A stretch of DNA of 64,000 nt from CAKZYD01 sp039814715 (GTDB taxonomy: Bacteria; Pseudomonadota; Alphaproteobacteria; Sphingomonadales; CAKZYD01), in contig JBCCAR010000013.1 of assembly GCA_039814715.1 (NCBI GenBank), positions 22,990 to 86,989 on the forward strand, in the 5' to 3' direction. The position numbers and the translations under genes are program-made. How positions within the stretch are numbered: the first letter of the stretch is position 1; every line of letters begins with the position of its first letter. Positions 1-7,858 of the stretch are shown piece by piece. The notes below the pieces were generated by a model. It had not been told where the DNA came from and searched no databases. It saw only the letters and a list, made by a program, of their open reading frames with translations.

Positions 1-2
1 GC

Positions 3-122
3 AGGTTTGCGAATTCGTTCGATCCGCTCTTATTCCAAAGACAGGCCACGCTGTTGAAGACAAAGCCAATTACTGACCGCGCTCTGACTAAGGCCTTGCT
101 GAACCTCAATTCCTGTGATTAG
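3..122 (+). CDS. Possible 3' end of an upstream gene (partial)
   Basis: An open frame enters from the left edge and ends at a TAG at 120-122, giving about 39 residues with no recognisable motif. A second frame is open to a stop near 84, so the choice between frames is not secure. It lies just before the OmpA-like gene and could be the tail of an unrelated gene. The product is not recognised. Confidence 0.25.
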   Translation, partial: RFANSFDPLLFQRQATLLKTKPITDRALTKALLNLNSCD

Positions 123-132
123 ACTGCTTTCG

Positions 133-156
133 TTAACCATTAATTGATGTGGTTAA
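133..156. promoter_or_regulatory. Inverted repeat TTAACCA-N10-TGGTTAA, CtrA-like
   Basis: A perfect 7-bp inverted repeat (133-139 and 150-156) sits 10 bp before the ATG of the OmpA-like gene. The left arm runs on into TTAACCAT followed by TTGA, which resembles the alphaproteobacterial CtrA site TTAA-N7-TTAA with one mismatch. Control by CtrA is inference; the repeat itself is directly visible. Confidence 0.4.
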
Positions 157-165
157 GGGGGCAGA

Positions 166-1284
166 ATGTCAGATACAACAAAGCTCATTATTGGTCTTGC
201 TGCATTGGCGTGTCTGCTGCTCGCCACCAACGCCATAAAGAACCAAGCCATTCAAACGGAGCTACAAGAGGGCGCCATATCAACGCTAACGCAGGCTGAT
301 GTGGATTGGGCGGAGGTCTCTGTTGAGGGGCGAAACGCGGTCGTCAGCGGTATCGCGCCAAGCCAAGACGCGGGCGAGGCCGCCGTTGATCTTGTTTCAG
401 GTCAGTTTGGCATTCATAGCGCTAAAGGGGATTTTCGCGTCGTCGAGGTTGTTTCGCCTTTTTTATGGACCGGAAGTTATGGGACAGCGGGTTTAACGCT
501 GGCGGGTGTTGTCCCGTCTCAAGAGGCGATGGACGCCCTGCTCATGGCGGCCAAAGGAAATTTCCCTGACGCGCAGATACGAAACGAAATGCGCATTGCT
601 GGCGGCGCGCCGGAAGGCGATTGGACTGCCACCGCAAAGGCCGGCCTGACGCAACTCGCGCGGCTGAAGACTGGACGCGCACGGCTACTGGATAATGCAC
701 TGACCTTGTCAGGGGAAACAGACACCTCTTCAACACTTGATGCGATAACGCGCAGCTTCGCCGCTGTGACGGATGGCTTTGAGGCGCAAACGGATATCGT
801 CGTGAGTGTCCCGGACGTAACGCCGGAATTACCTAATCCAGTCTCCGGCGATCAGGAGTCAGATCCACAGCCTGTCATTATCCCAGCAGAAGCACAGATT
901 GAGATCGATCGTTGCCAGAGCGCAATCGATGGCATCATGTCTGGTCAAACCATTAAGTTCAGAACTGGTAGCGCAGAAGTCGTGCCCCAACCAAATCCAC
1001 TCATTGTCCGCCTTGCCGCAGTGACCAAAGAGTGCCCGAATACACGTGTTGTCATCTCTGGCCATACCGATAGCGTTGGGGACAAAGAGGCTAATCAGGT
1101 CCTTAGTCAAGCGCGCGCGCAGGCCGTCGTCAACCTTCTCGTCGATGAAAGTGTGGCAGCAGACCGCCTTCAAGCGGAAGGGTTTGGATCAACCAAACCA
1201 ATTGCCGCCAACACAACACCAGAAGGCCGCAGCGCCAATCGCCGAATAGAATTTCAGGTGTTATACGCAGGCGCTTCACAATGA
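166..1284 (+). CDS. OmpA-family envelope protein with N-terminal anchor
   Basis: This 372-residue protein has one N-terminal hydrophobic segment (about residues 8-24), a long middle region resembling repeated BON-like or OmpA-associated modules, and a C-terminal OmpA/MotB peptidoglycan-binding domain (about 260-368). The last domain shows the ISGHTDSVG motif and the closing NRRIEFQV motif, which bind diaminopimelate-containing peptidoglycan in this family. It probably tethers the inner membrane to the cell wall. An AAGGGGG ribosome site lies about 5 nt before the ATG. The next gene, 46 bp on, encodes a membrane-anchored helix-hairpin-helix protein, and the two probably form one transcript. 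The molecular role beyond wall binding is unknown. Confidence 0.85.
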   Translation: MSDTTKLIIGLAALACLLLATNAIKNQAIQTELQEGAISTLTQADVDWAEVSVEGRNAVVSGIAPSQDAGEAAVDLVSGQFGIHSAKGDFRVVEVVSPFLWTGSYGTAGLTLAGVVPSQEAMDALLMAAKGNFPDAQIRNEMRIAGGAPEGDWTATAKAGLTQLARLKTGRARLLDNALTLSGETDTSSTLDAITRSFAAVTDGFEAQTDIVVSVPDVTPELPNPVSGDQESDPQPVIIPAEAQIEIDRCQSAIDGIMSGQTIKFRTGSAEVVPQPNPLIVRLAAVTKECPNTRVVISGHTDSVGDKEANQVLSQARAQAVVNLLVDESVAADRLQAEGFGSTKPIAANTTPEGRSANRRIEFQVLYAGASQ

Positions 1285-1330
1285 CGCCCGCACTCGATTT
1301 ACCTTAGGAACGCAAAAGAAGAGCCAAGCC

Positions 1331-2002
1331 ATGGGATATCTTTTTCTAGAATTGCTATTGTTTCTCCTCGTCGCATTTCTGCTTGGACTATTGGTCGGCT
1401 ATTGGATTTGGGCTGGCCGCGGGAATAAATCGCTAATGCTAGAGCAAGACTTGGCAACGGCGCAGAAGGCTCTGGCCGACTGCCAATCAGCGCGCCAACG
1501 CTTAGAGCGCGAAGATAGTGCAACACGTACCAAATTAACGGATGCCCAGTCGCGCATTGCATCGCTAGAAGAGGCGTTAGAAAAAGCCAAGCAAGACGCT
1601 TTTGATGCTGCAGCGGCAACGCCCGAGCCCTCACCTGCGCCGCAGGCCGACCCTGCGCCTATGGGCATCATAAGCGGCATATCTCAGCCGGATGAGGAAG
1701 CCAAAGCCAAGCTATCTGCGAGCCCATTTTTAGACAAGCCAGTCGGCGTCCCCGATGATCTGATGTTGATCAAAGGTGTTGGGCCCAAATTAGCGGCACT
1801 TTTGGATTCGCTTGGCGTCTATCACTTTTTCCAAATTGCCGGTTGGTCAGATGATGATGTGGCAAAGGTTGATGCTGAAATGACCAACTTTAAAGGACGG
1901 ATCGTCCGAGACAATTGGATCGATCAAGCCAAGCTCCTTTCAGCAGGCGATACAGAGACTTTTGTCTCTCGTTACGGCCAGCTAGGCGAAAATCGCAAGT
2001 AA
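1331..2002 (+). CDS. Membrane-anchored coiled-coil protein with helix-hairpin-helix domain
   Basis: The 223-residue protein has a very hydrophobic N-terminal segment (about 2-27), a charged coiled coil (about 35-92), a Pro/Ala-rich linker (95-112) and a C-terminal helix-hairpin-helix fold (about 140-200) with the motif LIKGVGPKLAALLDSLGV. Such domains bind DNA non-specifically in other proteins, but here the same fold may serve protein contact. It follows the OmpA-like gene on the same strand, and I recall this pairing from other alphaproteobacteria. Function is unknown; a link between envelope and nucleoid is only a speculation from domain content. Confidence 0.75.
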   Translation: MGYLFLELLLFLLVAFLLGLLVGYWIWAGRGNKSLMLEQDLATAQKALADCQSARQRLEREDSATRTKLTDAQSRIASLEEALEKAKQDAFDAAAATPEPSPAPQADPAPMGIISGISQPDEEAKAKLSASPFLDKPVGVPDDLMLIKGVGPKLAALLDSLGVYHFFQIAGWSDDDVAKVDAEMTNFKGRIVRDNWIDQAKLLSAGDTETFVSRYGQLGENRK

Positions 2003-2399
2003 CTTTGCGGCCGTTCAGCTCCGTTCATATTGCGCTTTGCCTTACCTTAGCGCCTAGCACACACCTTTTTCGGCGTCTGCCGGCGAGAACAAGTCTGCCG
2101 CGCGCCAGCTCCTACTTGTCTTAAGGCAAACGCCTTATTTGGCACTGCTGCCCCCATTGCGCCCGATCAAACGCCGCTTTGTTTCTTCTTAAACACCATG
2201 AGTTTCTGCGCGTTTTCGAGCCAAACGGCTGGAAACAGGACCCCCTTTTATCTCATCTTATCAATGGCTTAAAGCCATAAAAGCTCTCAGCGCTTGACCC
2301 GAAACACGAAATATTTGCTCTTTTATGACAGTTATGTTACATCTTGTATTACGGTTTTATGACAAACACAGAACCGAGACCCATCTGGGAGATAAGACG
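2003..2399. other. Non-coding gap with two small hairpins
   Basis: About 400 bases carry no convincing gene. Two short inverted repeats are visible: AAGGC/GCCTT at 2123-2136 followed by ATTT, a weak terminator candidate for the two genes upstream, and ATGGCT/AGCCAT at 2264-2278. The last 80 bases are AT-rich and presumably hold the promoter of the following TonB-like gene. Confidence 0.4.
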
Positions 2400-2816
2400 A
2401 TGAATAATAAAGTATTAAAAAATAGCGCACTTGTCCTCATAATGACGACCTTAGGTGCTTGTGGATATGCACAAGACTTTGCCCATACATTGACACCAGC
2501 TCAACAAGAGGATTCAGCAATTGAATACTATGCTGCACCTGTTTTTCCTGAGGCAGCAGCAAAGAGTTGTGAAGCTGGCGCTGTATTAGTTCAGTATGAT
2601 GTTGGCTATAATGGCGAAGTGAAGCCTGAGAGTGTGCGTGTGATCGCAGACGCAGGCAGCCCTGCCCTTGCAGATGCAGCCGTAAGTGCTGTGCGCCGCT
2701 GGAAATATGCGCCTGCCATGGAAGGCAACTCCATCATTGAACGCACGGGTCTGCAGACCGCAGTAAATTTCGAAATCGAAGGCTGCGACCCTGCAACTGT
2801 TGCTAGCAACGAATGA
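2400..2816 (+). CDS. Small TonB C-terminal-domain lipoprotein
   Basis: The chosen ATG at 2400 follows a GGGAG ribosome site, gives 138 residues and starts a typical signal peptide. An upstream in-frame ATG at 2325 would add 25 residues without signal character. The sequence LGAC at residues 18-21 is an acceptable lipobox, so the protein may be a lipoprotein with Cys21 as its first mature residue. Residues about 45-130 fit the TonB C-terminal fold, with the family signature AVRRWKYAPAM. There is no TonB membrane helix or proline-rich spacer, so it is unlikely to be an energy transducer. A paralogous domain occurs in the gene at 39577-40695. A strong terminator follows. Confidence 0.75.
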   Translation: MNNKVLKNSALVLIMTTLGACGYAQDFAHTLTPAQQEDSAIEYYAAPVFPEAAAKSCEAGAVLVQYDVGYNGEVKPESVRVIADAGSPALADAAVSAVRRWKYAPAMEGNSIIERTGLQTAVNFEIEGCDPATVASNE

Positions 2817-2879
2817 TTTTTAAGAATGTAGGCGGCGCTAAAGACCGCTCGGCTTAACTGCCAGACCCTTTTGACTTAT

Positions 2880-2922
2880 CCCCTGCTGTGTAGGTTCGCT
2901 TCCAGACACAGCAGGGGTTTTT
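2880..2922 (+). terminator. Rho-independent terminator after the TonB-like gene
   Basis: A 12-bp perfect stem (2880-2891 with 2906-2917) with a 14-nt loop is followed by TTTTT. The U-run lies on the plus-strand side only, so it ends the TonB-like transcript and also faces the 3' end of the patatin gene. Confidence 0.9.
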
Positions 2923-2935
2923 ACTGCGTAAAGCT

Positions 2936-5320
2936 CTAAACCATAGAAGAAACGCGTTTTCTTAAGTCAATAAAGATGTCGGGGATGTGGGTGAGATGCG
3001 GCTCTTCCTCATCTAGGATCGCAGCAAACATCTGTTGTTTCAGTTTGCTGATTGGCAAGGCATCCGCCAAGTCAGGGACCGCACTGGCGACGATATCTAT
3101 AAGCCGCTCGGCGCCTGTGAGGCGTCCCCAGAGATAGTCATTTTCCCGGTAGGCGCGCGAAAAAAAGGCTCCGAAATTACCAAGTTCAGCGCCTTTAAGA
3201 ATTTGCCCCGCCCCGCCACGATCGAGACTGTTTGCATCATTTGCCGAGATTCGGTCCACCAGAACCTCATCCAACTCATACAGATCACGCCACTGCGTCA
3301 TTGGCAGGGTTGCGACATCGAAGAAAGCAAAGCCCAGGTAACAATCGAGCACCTGCGTTGCCATCTCCTTTGACGGTGCGTCATTAAACAGTTCCACCAA
3401 AAGGATGTCAAAACTCTCATCAAGGATCTGCAAATCCAAATATCCACCCACTTTGCTCAAGAAAGCATCGATGTCATCTTTGCTTGCCTGGCCGCTAGGG
3501 GGAAAAAAGACTCCCTGCGCGCCAGGTAGATTTTCAAGGCGAGCAACCGCTTCATACCGATGGATGATATCGTAAAGTGCGACTTTGGCGCGGTTTAGCC
3601 AACTGGCTTGCAACGCATCGTCAAAACTGAGCCCACGATAGAGATCATTGACCCTGCGCAGCATGAAACGCATCCGCCGAACGCGGTAATGAACGTCATA
3701 CTGCCGCAGGAACTCCACCCACGGCGTATCGTCCTTGCTAAGCGCGTCATCGGCAGCATCAGAGATGGGCAAAACATCTTGCCGGTAGGCCCATTCGTCA
3801 AGCTGCGTGCGCACGCTATCTTCCTGCGTGCTGTTGCCTGAAATATTGATCAAGAACGCCGTTTCTTCAAGAACTGTCAGGACCTTCAGGCGTGCATAGG
3901 CGCCATAAGCAAAACCGCTGTCTTCCGCCGCAGCCGAGTGGGCCTTTTTGCGCCAGACGCCTAACCGCTCTAGCGTTAAATCCCGGCCCCATAGACCTTT
4001 ACGGATGCCGCTGACCATGCGCGTGACTTTTGGCGTGAGCGCATTGATGATTTGGTTCAAGTTTTCAGCGCGAATATTGAAGGTGTTAAGCCATTCAAGA
4101 TCATCACGAATCGGCTGATTGCGCGGGATGTCGGACAGAGCGCCCTTCAGCGTAGAGAAAAAGCCTGGTGGATCAGACTGTATGCGTGCGCGCTTATCTG
4201 GATTTGGATCAATATAGACAATGCGGCGATCGACTTCACGGCTGGCAGACCGATCCTGTACAGCCTTGATCGCCAGCGCTAAAGGCTTATTCATCAATAC
4301 GCTGCCATCGATAAAGGCTGCGTCTTCGACATCTTCGCCCTGCGCGGTAAGGGCTTTAAAACTGCGGTCAATGAAAGCTTTCCGGTTTGTCCATTCCTTG
4401 CCTTCCGCTGCTAGAACACGATCAATTTCCTTCAGTTGAGCTGGCGGAAAGGCGCCCGGGAAACACGATGTTGCGCGCGCAGCAAAGGCCATCGACGGGA
4501 TGTCTTGTTCTGTCATTTCTGACTGAGCCATGCCGTCCGCCATCGTAACATGGCGAAACGTTAAAATATGCCGGTGCTCACGCTCCACAATCACCGGTGG
4601 ATCATGCAAAGCAAGCAACTGCCGGTGGCCCCAGAAATCGGTGCCAGTAACAAACAAATCGAGCGGATGGCCCGATGGAAGAAGGGAGCCTTTTGATGCT
4701 CCATCCAGTCCAATCGACGTCAAACCATCGAGCATCATCTTGCTCATCCGGTCGCCAGAAAAGGGCGGATGAAACCAACGCGACCGCGTCAACAAGGAGA
4801 GCTTTTGTTGTACCTCTAAAGAGCGCGCGGCGTCACTGGCGAGCTGCCCCATACCTTTCTTTTGCCACCACCCTAGAAAAGCAAGCATAGGCCGCATAAA
4901 CGGCTTGCTCCACATATTGGCTTTGCCTTTTGGGTCTAAAAGCTCGGTGACATCGCCCAGCTCCAGCCACATCTTGCGGTGACTATCCAGCGGCAAATCA
5001 TAAGCAAGCGCACGCGAAAGCATAATGCCATTGATGCCGCCTGCAGATGCCCCGGCAATGATGTCGACCACCACCCGTAGATCGACGGTGTCATGAATAG
5101 TGTCCAGCAGGGTTTCATAGACAAACTGCGACGGCACATCGGTACGCCCGCCCATGTGATCGCGTACAGCTTTTGAGGCTTTTACAAGATTGAGGATCTC
5201 ACGCGACACCCCATGCATGTAAACGGCCAGGGACACCCCGCCATAACACACAAGCGCCATACGCAGCTCGAGGGAGCGCCGACGGCTCTTACCCGCCTGA
5301 TTATCCGCCGTTTCACCCAT
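2936..5320 (-). CDS. Large patatin-like phospholipase-family protein
   Basis: The protein is 794 residues, far longer than a minimal patatin. The N-terminal half holds the lipase core: a glycine-rich oxyanion segment (CYGGVSLAVYMHG, 25-37), the nucleophile elbow GASAGG with Ser92, and the DGS motif with Asp338, which together form the patatin Ser-Asp dyad. The C-terminal 400 residues are helical and charged, as in the family often labelled patatin-like protein with DUF3376. No signal peptide is visible, so it should act in the cytoplasm or on the inner leaflet. Substrate is unknown; acyl-ester hydrolysis of phospholipid is the family expectation. It lies 32 bp downstream of cysK on the same strand. 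Confidence 0.85.
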   Translation of the reverse strand: MGETADNQAGKSRRRSLELRMALVCYGGVSLAVYMHGVSREILNLVKASKAVRDHMGGRTDVPSQFVYETLLDTIHDTVDLRVVVDIIAGASAGGINGIMLSRALAYDLPLDSHRKMWLELGDVTELLDPKGKANMWSKPFMRPMLAFLGWWQKKGMGQLASDAARSLEVQQKLSLLTRSRWFHPPFSGDRMSKMMLDGLTSIGLDGASKGSLLPSGHPLDLFVTGTDFWGHRQLLALHDPPVIVEREHRHILTFRHVTMADGMAQSEMTEQDIPSMAFAARATSCFPGAFPPAQLKEIDRVLAAEGKEWTNRKAFIDRSFKALTAQGEDVEDAAFIDGSVLMNKPLALAIKAVQDRSASREVDRRIVYIDPNPDKRARIQSDPPGFFSTLKGALSDIPRNQPIRDDLEWLNTFNIRAENLNQIINALTPKVTRMVSGIRKGLWGRDLTLERLGVWRKKAHSAAAEDSGFAYGAYARLKVLTVLEETAFLINISGNSTQEDSVRTQLDEWAYRQDVLPISDAADDALSKDDTPWVEFLRQYDVHYRVRRMRFMLRRVNDLYRGLSFDDALQASWLNRAKVALYDIIHRYEAVARLENLPGAQGVFFPPSGQASKDDIDAFLSKVGGYLDLQILDESFDILLVELFNDAPSKEMATQVLDCYLGFAFFDVATLPMTQWRDLYELDEVLVDRISANDANSLDRGGAGQILKGAELGNFGAFFSRAYRENDYLWGRLTGAERLIDIVASAVPDLADALPISKLKQQMFAAILDEEEPHLTHIPDIFIDLRKRVSSMV

Positions 5321-5352
5321 ATGGCTGTCAGACCGCTACCAGGCCGCTTGCT

Positions 5353-6273
5353 TCATTCTTCCGGAAAGAAATCAGGGACTGAAAAATACCGTTCTCCAGT
5401 ATCGTAATTAAATCCAAGAACTTTAGCTGTTGGGTCTAAGTCTGGCAGCGCTTGGGCAATGGCAGCGAGTGTGGCGCCTGACGAGATACCGACCAGCATA
5501 CCCTCTTCTTTTGCAGCACGCCGCGCCATAGTCTTTGCGTCATCCGGCGCGACTTGGATAACACCATCAAGCACATTAATGTCCATCACATCAGGGACGA
5601 AGCCCGCGCCAATCCCTTGAATGGGATGGGGGCCAGGCGCACCCCCTGACAAAACGGGCGATGCAGCGGGTTCTACAGCGTAGACTTTCATCTCCGGCCA
5701 CACTTCTTTCAAAACCTGCGCGCATCCTGTGATATGGCCGCCCGTTCCAACGCCCGTAATCATCGCATCCAGTCCACCGGGAAAATCCTGTTGAATTTCA
5801 ATGGCGCTTGTCTTGCGGTGAACCTCAACATTTGCAGGGTTTTTAAATTGCTGCGGCATCCAAGCGCCCGGAGTATCTTCTACCATCGCTTCAGCCTTTG
5901 CGATCGCACCAGGCATCCCTTTTTCGCGCGGCGTTAGAACGAATTCAGCGCCATAAGCCAACATCAAGCGGCGGCGTTCAATCGACATGGATTCGGGCAT
6001 GACCAGCACCAAGCGGTAGCCTTTAACGGCCGCGACCATAGAAAGGCCCACGCCTGTATTGCCAGAGGTCGGCTCAATGATCACCCCGCCAGGCTTTAAA
6101 TCGCCGCGCTCTTCAGCGTCTTCAATCATAGCAAGTGCAATGCGGTCTTTGATCGAACCACCGGGGTTTGCGCGCTCTTGTTTAATCCAGACATTCGCGT
6201 CGGCGCCATATAGCCGCTGCATTTTCACATGCGGCGTGGACCCGATCATTTCCAGCATGGTGTTGAGTGGCAT
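5353..6273 (-). CDS. cysK: Cysteine synthase (O-acetylserine sulfhydrylase)
   Basis: This 306-residue enzyme makes L-cysteine from O-acetylserine and sulfide in the cytoplasm. The PLP lysine is Lys42 in NPGGSIKDR, and the phosphate-binding loop TSGNTG lies at 69-74; the GTGGH loop and C-terminal SSGAT motif are also present. An in-frame ATG exists 18 bp upstream, but a GGAGG ribosome site 5 bases before 6273 decides the shorter start. CysK and CysM cannot be separated with certainty from sequence alone; motif context favours CysK. It is divergent from the Nudix gene and probably co-transcribed with the patatin gene. Confidence 0.92.
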   Translation of the reverse strand: MPLNTMLEMIGSTPHVKMQRLYGADANVWIKQERANPGGSIKDRIALAMIEDAEERGDLKPGGVIIEPTSGNTGVGLSMVAAVKGYRLVLVMPESMSIERRRLMLAYGAEFVLTPREKGMPGAIAKAEAMVEDTPGAWMPQQFKNPANVEVHRKTSAIEIQQDFPGGLDAMITGVGTGGHITGCAQVLKEVWPEMKVYAVEPAASPVLSGGAPGPHPIQGIGAGFVPDVMDINVLDGVIQVAPDDAKTMARRAAKEEGMLVGISSGATLAAIAQALPDLDPTAKVLGFNYDTGERYFSVPDFFPEE

Positions 6274-6393
6274 ATCGCCTCCGCTTATCAACGTGTTCTA
6301 AAGGCAGCATGACAAGGCATCGGCCCCTTGCCAAGCCCTGCTTTATCGCAGACACAAGCGATCATCGTCTCCATAAGCGTAGGAACAATTCCA

Positions 6394-6945
6394 GTGCCCA
6401 TAAAAGATGCCTCAGACGTGCAAACGCTCGCTGCTGGAAAATATCTAGAATTAGTCAAAAAAGACCATTGGGAATGGGCCCGCAGACCGTCTTCAATTGA
6501 CGCGGTTTGCATTGTCGCTACGGATTGGCAAGATCGGTTGTTACTCGTGGAGCAGTATCGCTACCCGCTTGACGCACGCACAATCGAGCTCCCGGCAGGC
6601 CTGGTCGGGGATGACCCTGGCACGCCTGACGAGGCGATCCTTGCGGCGGCAAAGCGAGAATTAGAAGAAGAAACAGGCTATACAAGCCAGTCTTGGCGTG
6701 TCATTGGGCCATTTGCCTCCTCTGCTGGAATGACATCAGAGACACCGACCTTGGTTCAGGCACGTGATTGCAGAAAAACGGCGCCTGGTGGAGGCGTGGA
6801 CGATGAAGACATTACACCTCACGCGGTTGCAACGCGTGAGGTGTGGCACTGGGTTCGAAGCAAACAACAGAATGGATTTGTTACCGACGCGCGTGTTTTA
6901 GCGGCTCTTGCTATTGTGGCGGGCTTAGCGGACCGGCCGGCGTGA
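6394..6945 (+). CDS. Nudix hydrolase, ADP-ribose pyrophosphatase type
   Basis: The Nudix box is present as a run from Gly to the core motif RELEEETGY, with an insertion between the first glycine and the catalytic glutamates that is common in ADP-ribose pyrophosphatases. The upstream motif ELPAG is also typical of that group. Expected reaction: ADP-ribose to AMP plus ribose 5-phosphate, Mg-dependent. The GTG at 6394 is preceded by AGGAA at 8-base spacing and gives 183 residues; a TTG at 6328 would add 22 residues but has no clear ribosome site. Substrate within the Nudix superfamily remains uncertain. Confidence 0.82.
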   Translation: MPIKDASDVQTLAAGKYLELVKKDHWEWARRPSSIDAVCIVATDWQDRLLLVEQYRYPLDARTIELPAGLVGDDPGTPDEAILAAAKRELEEETGYTSQSWRVIGPFASSAGMTSETPTLVQARDCRKTAPGGGVDDEDITPHAVATREVWHWVRSKQQNGFVTDARVLAALAIVAGLADRPA

Positions 6946-7161
6946 ACTGCGCGGCCAGACTTACCATCTCTTCAGACCAAACTCGCCAGCGATTGCGTCC
7001 CCTTCAGTCCGACAGGGATTCGCAGTAGGCCTAAGTTTTTGTGCCGAACAGTCATCCAATTTGTTAACAGACCGTATAAAGAAATGTATGTTGGGAATGC
7101 GGAAGCTTTTAATTCTTCCAGCTTTTTTCTCAACCGCCTGCAGCGTAGGAGGCCAATAAGC

Positions 7162-7206
7162 CAGCCCATTCGCTCAGTTTATATTGATAATGGCGAAGCT
7201 GAAGGA
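7162..7206 (+). promoter_or_regulatory. Leader hairpin abutting the folE ribosome site
   Basis: A bulged 9-bp hairpin forms from CAGC (7162-7165) plus TTCGC (7169-7173) against the continuous strand 7193-7201. The AAGGA ribosome site of folE starts at 7202, right at the base of the stem. A short frame at 7088-7159 (start at 7088 or 7097) ends just before it. A possible -10 TATAAA lies at 7074-7079. Regulation by this structure is inferred from position only. Confidence 0.35.
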
Positions 7207-7212
7207 AATGTT

Positions 7213-7797
7213 GTGAGCTATATGGACCGGGATGCTGCCATCCCTTCTGATGTGCTTGATGCAGTAAAAACACTTATCGAATGGGCAGGAGATGACCCAA
7301 CGAGAGAGGGTCTTGTTGATACTCCAAATCGTGTGGCGCGGGCCTACAAGGAATTTTTTAGGGGCTATGATGAAGACCCGCTCCTCCATCTCGAGCGGAC
7401 GTTCGAAGAAGTCGGTGGATATGATGAAATTGTCTTGCTTCGCGACATACCCCTGGTCAGCCATTGTGAACACCATATCGTGCCGATTACGGGTAAGGCG
7501 CACGTCGCATATTTGCCAAAAAATCGGGTTGTCGGCGTCTCAAAACTCGCGCGTGTTGTGAACGGTTTCGCGCGTCGATTGCAAGTACAAGAACGTCTTA
7601 CTGCGCAAATCGCAGAGGCTATCGACACAGTCTTGCAGCCGCAAGGGGTTGCTGTGGTGATAGAAGCCACACATGGGTGCATGAGCAGCCGCGGCGTCGA
7701 GGCGCCGACAGTGGTCATGACAACGAGCCGCATGCTTGGCGCGTTTCGAGAAGATGATAAGGCGCGCAGGGAAGTCATGAGCCTTATGGGCTTTTAA
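7213..7797 (+). CDS. folE: GTP cyclohydrolase I
   Basis: The 194-residue enzyme converts GTP to 7,8-dihydroneopterin triphosphate, the first step of folate synthesis. Zinc ligands are Cys85, His88 and Cys156, with the 71-residue spacing seen in the E. coli enzyme, in motifs SHCEHH and HGCMSS. The frame is open upstream, but the GTG at 7213 has AAGGA at suitable distance and gives the usual family length; an ATG three codons on lacks good spacing. A hairpin abuts the ribosome site. A strong terminator follows, whose U-tract touches the argE start codon. folA and thyA lie much further right. Confidence 0.95.
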   Translation: MSYMDRDAAIPSDVLDAVKTLIEWAGDDPTREGLVDTPNRVARAYKEFFRGYDEDPLLHLERTFEEVGGYDEIVLLRDIPLVSHCEHHIVPITGKAHVAYLPKNRVVGVSKLARVVNGFARRLQVQERLTAQIAEAIDTVLQPQGVAVVIEATHGCMSSRGVEAPTVVMTTSRMLGAFREDDKARREVMSLMGF

Positions 7798-7827
7798 ATA
7801 CCCTGGACTTACATGAACCAATGATTA

Positions 7828-7858
7828 GGCTCCGCGCACCTCGCCGGAGCCTTTTTTT
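7828..7858 (+). terminator. folE terminator carrying the argE ribosome site
   Basis: A 7-bp stem GGCTCCG/CGGAGCC (7828-7834 with 7845-7851) is followed by seven T residues ending at 7858. The next base begins the argE ATG. The GGAG inside the 3' arm sits 9 bases before that ATG, so it would double as a Shine-Dalgarno site. Confidence 0.88.
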
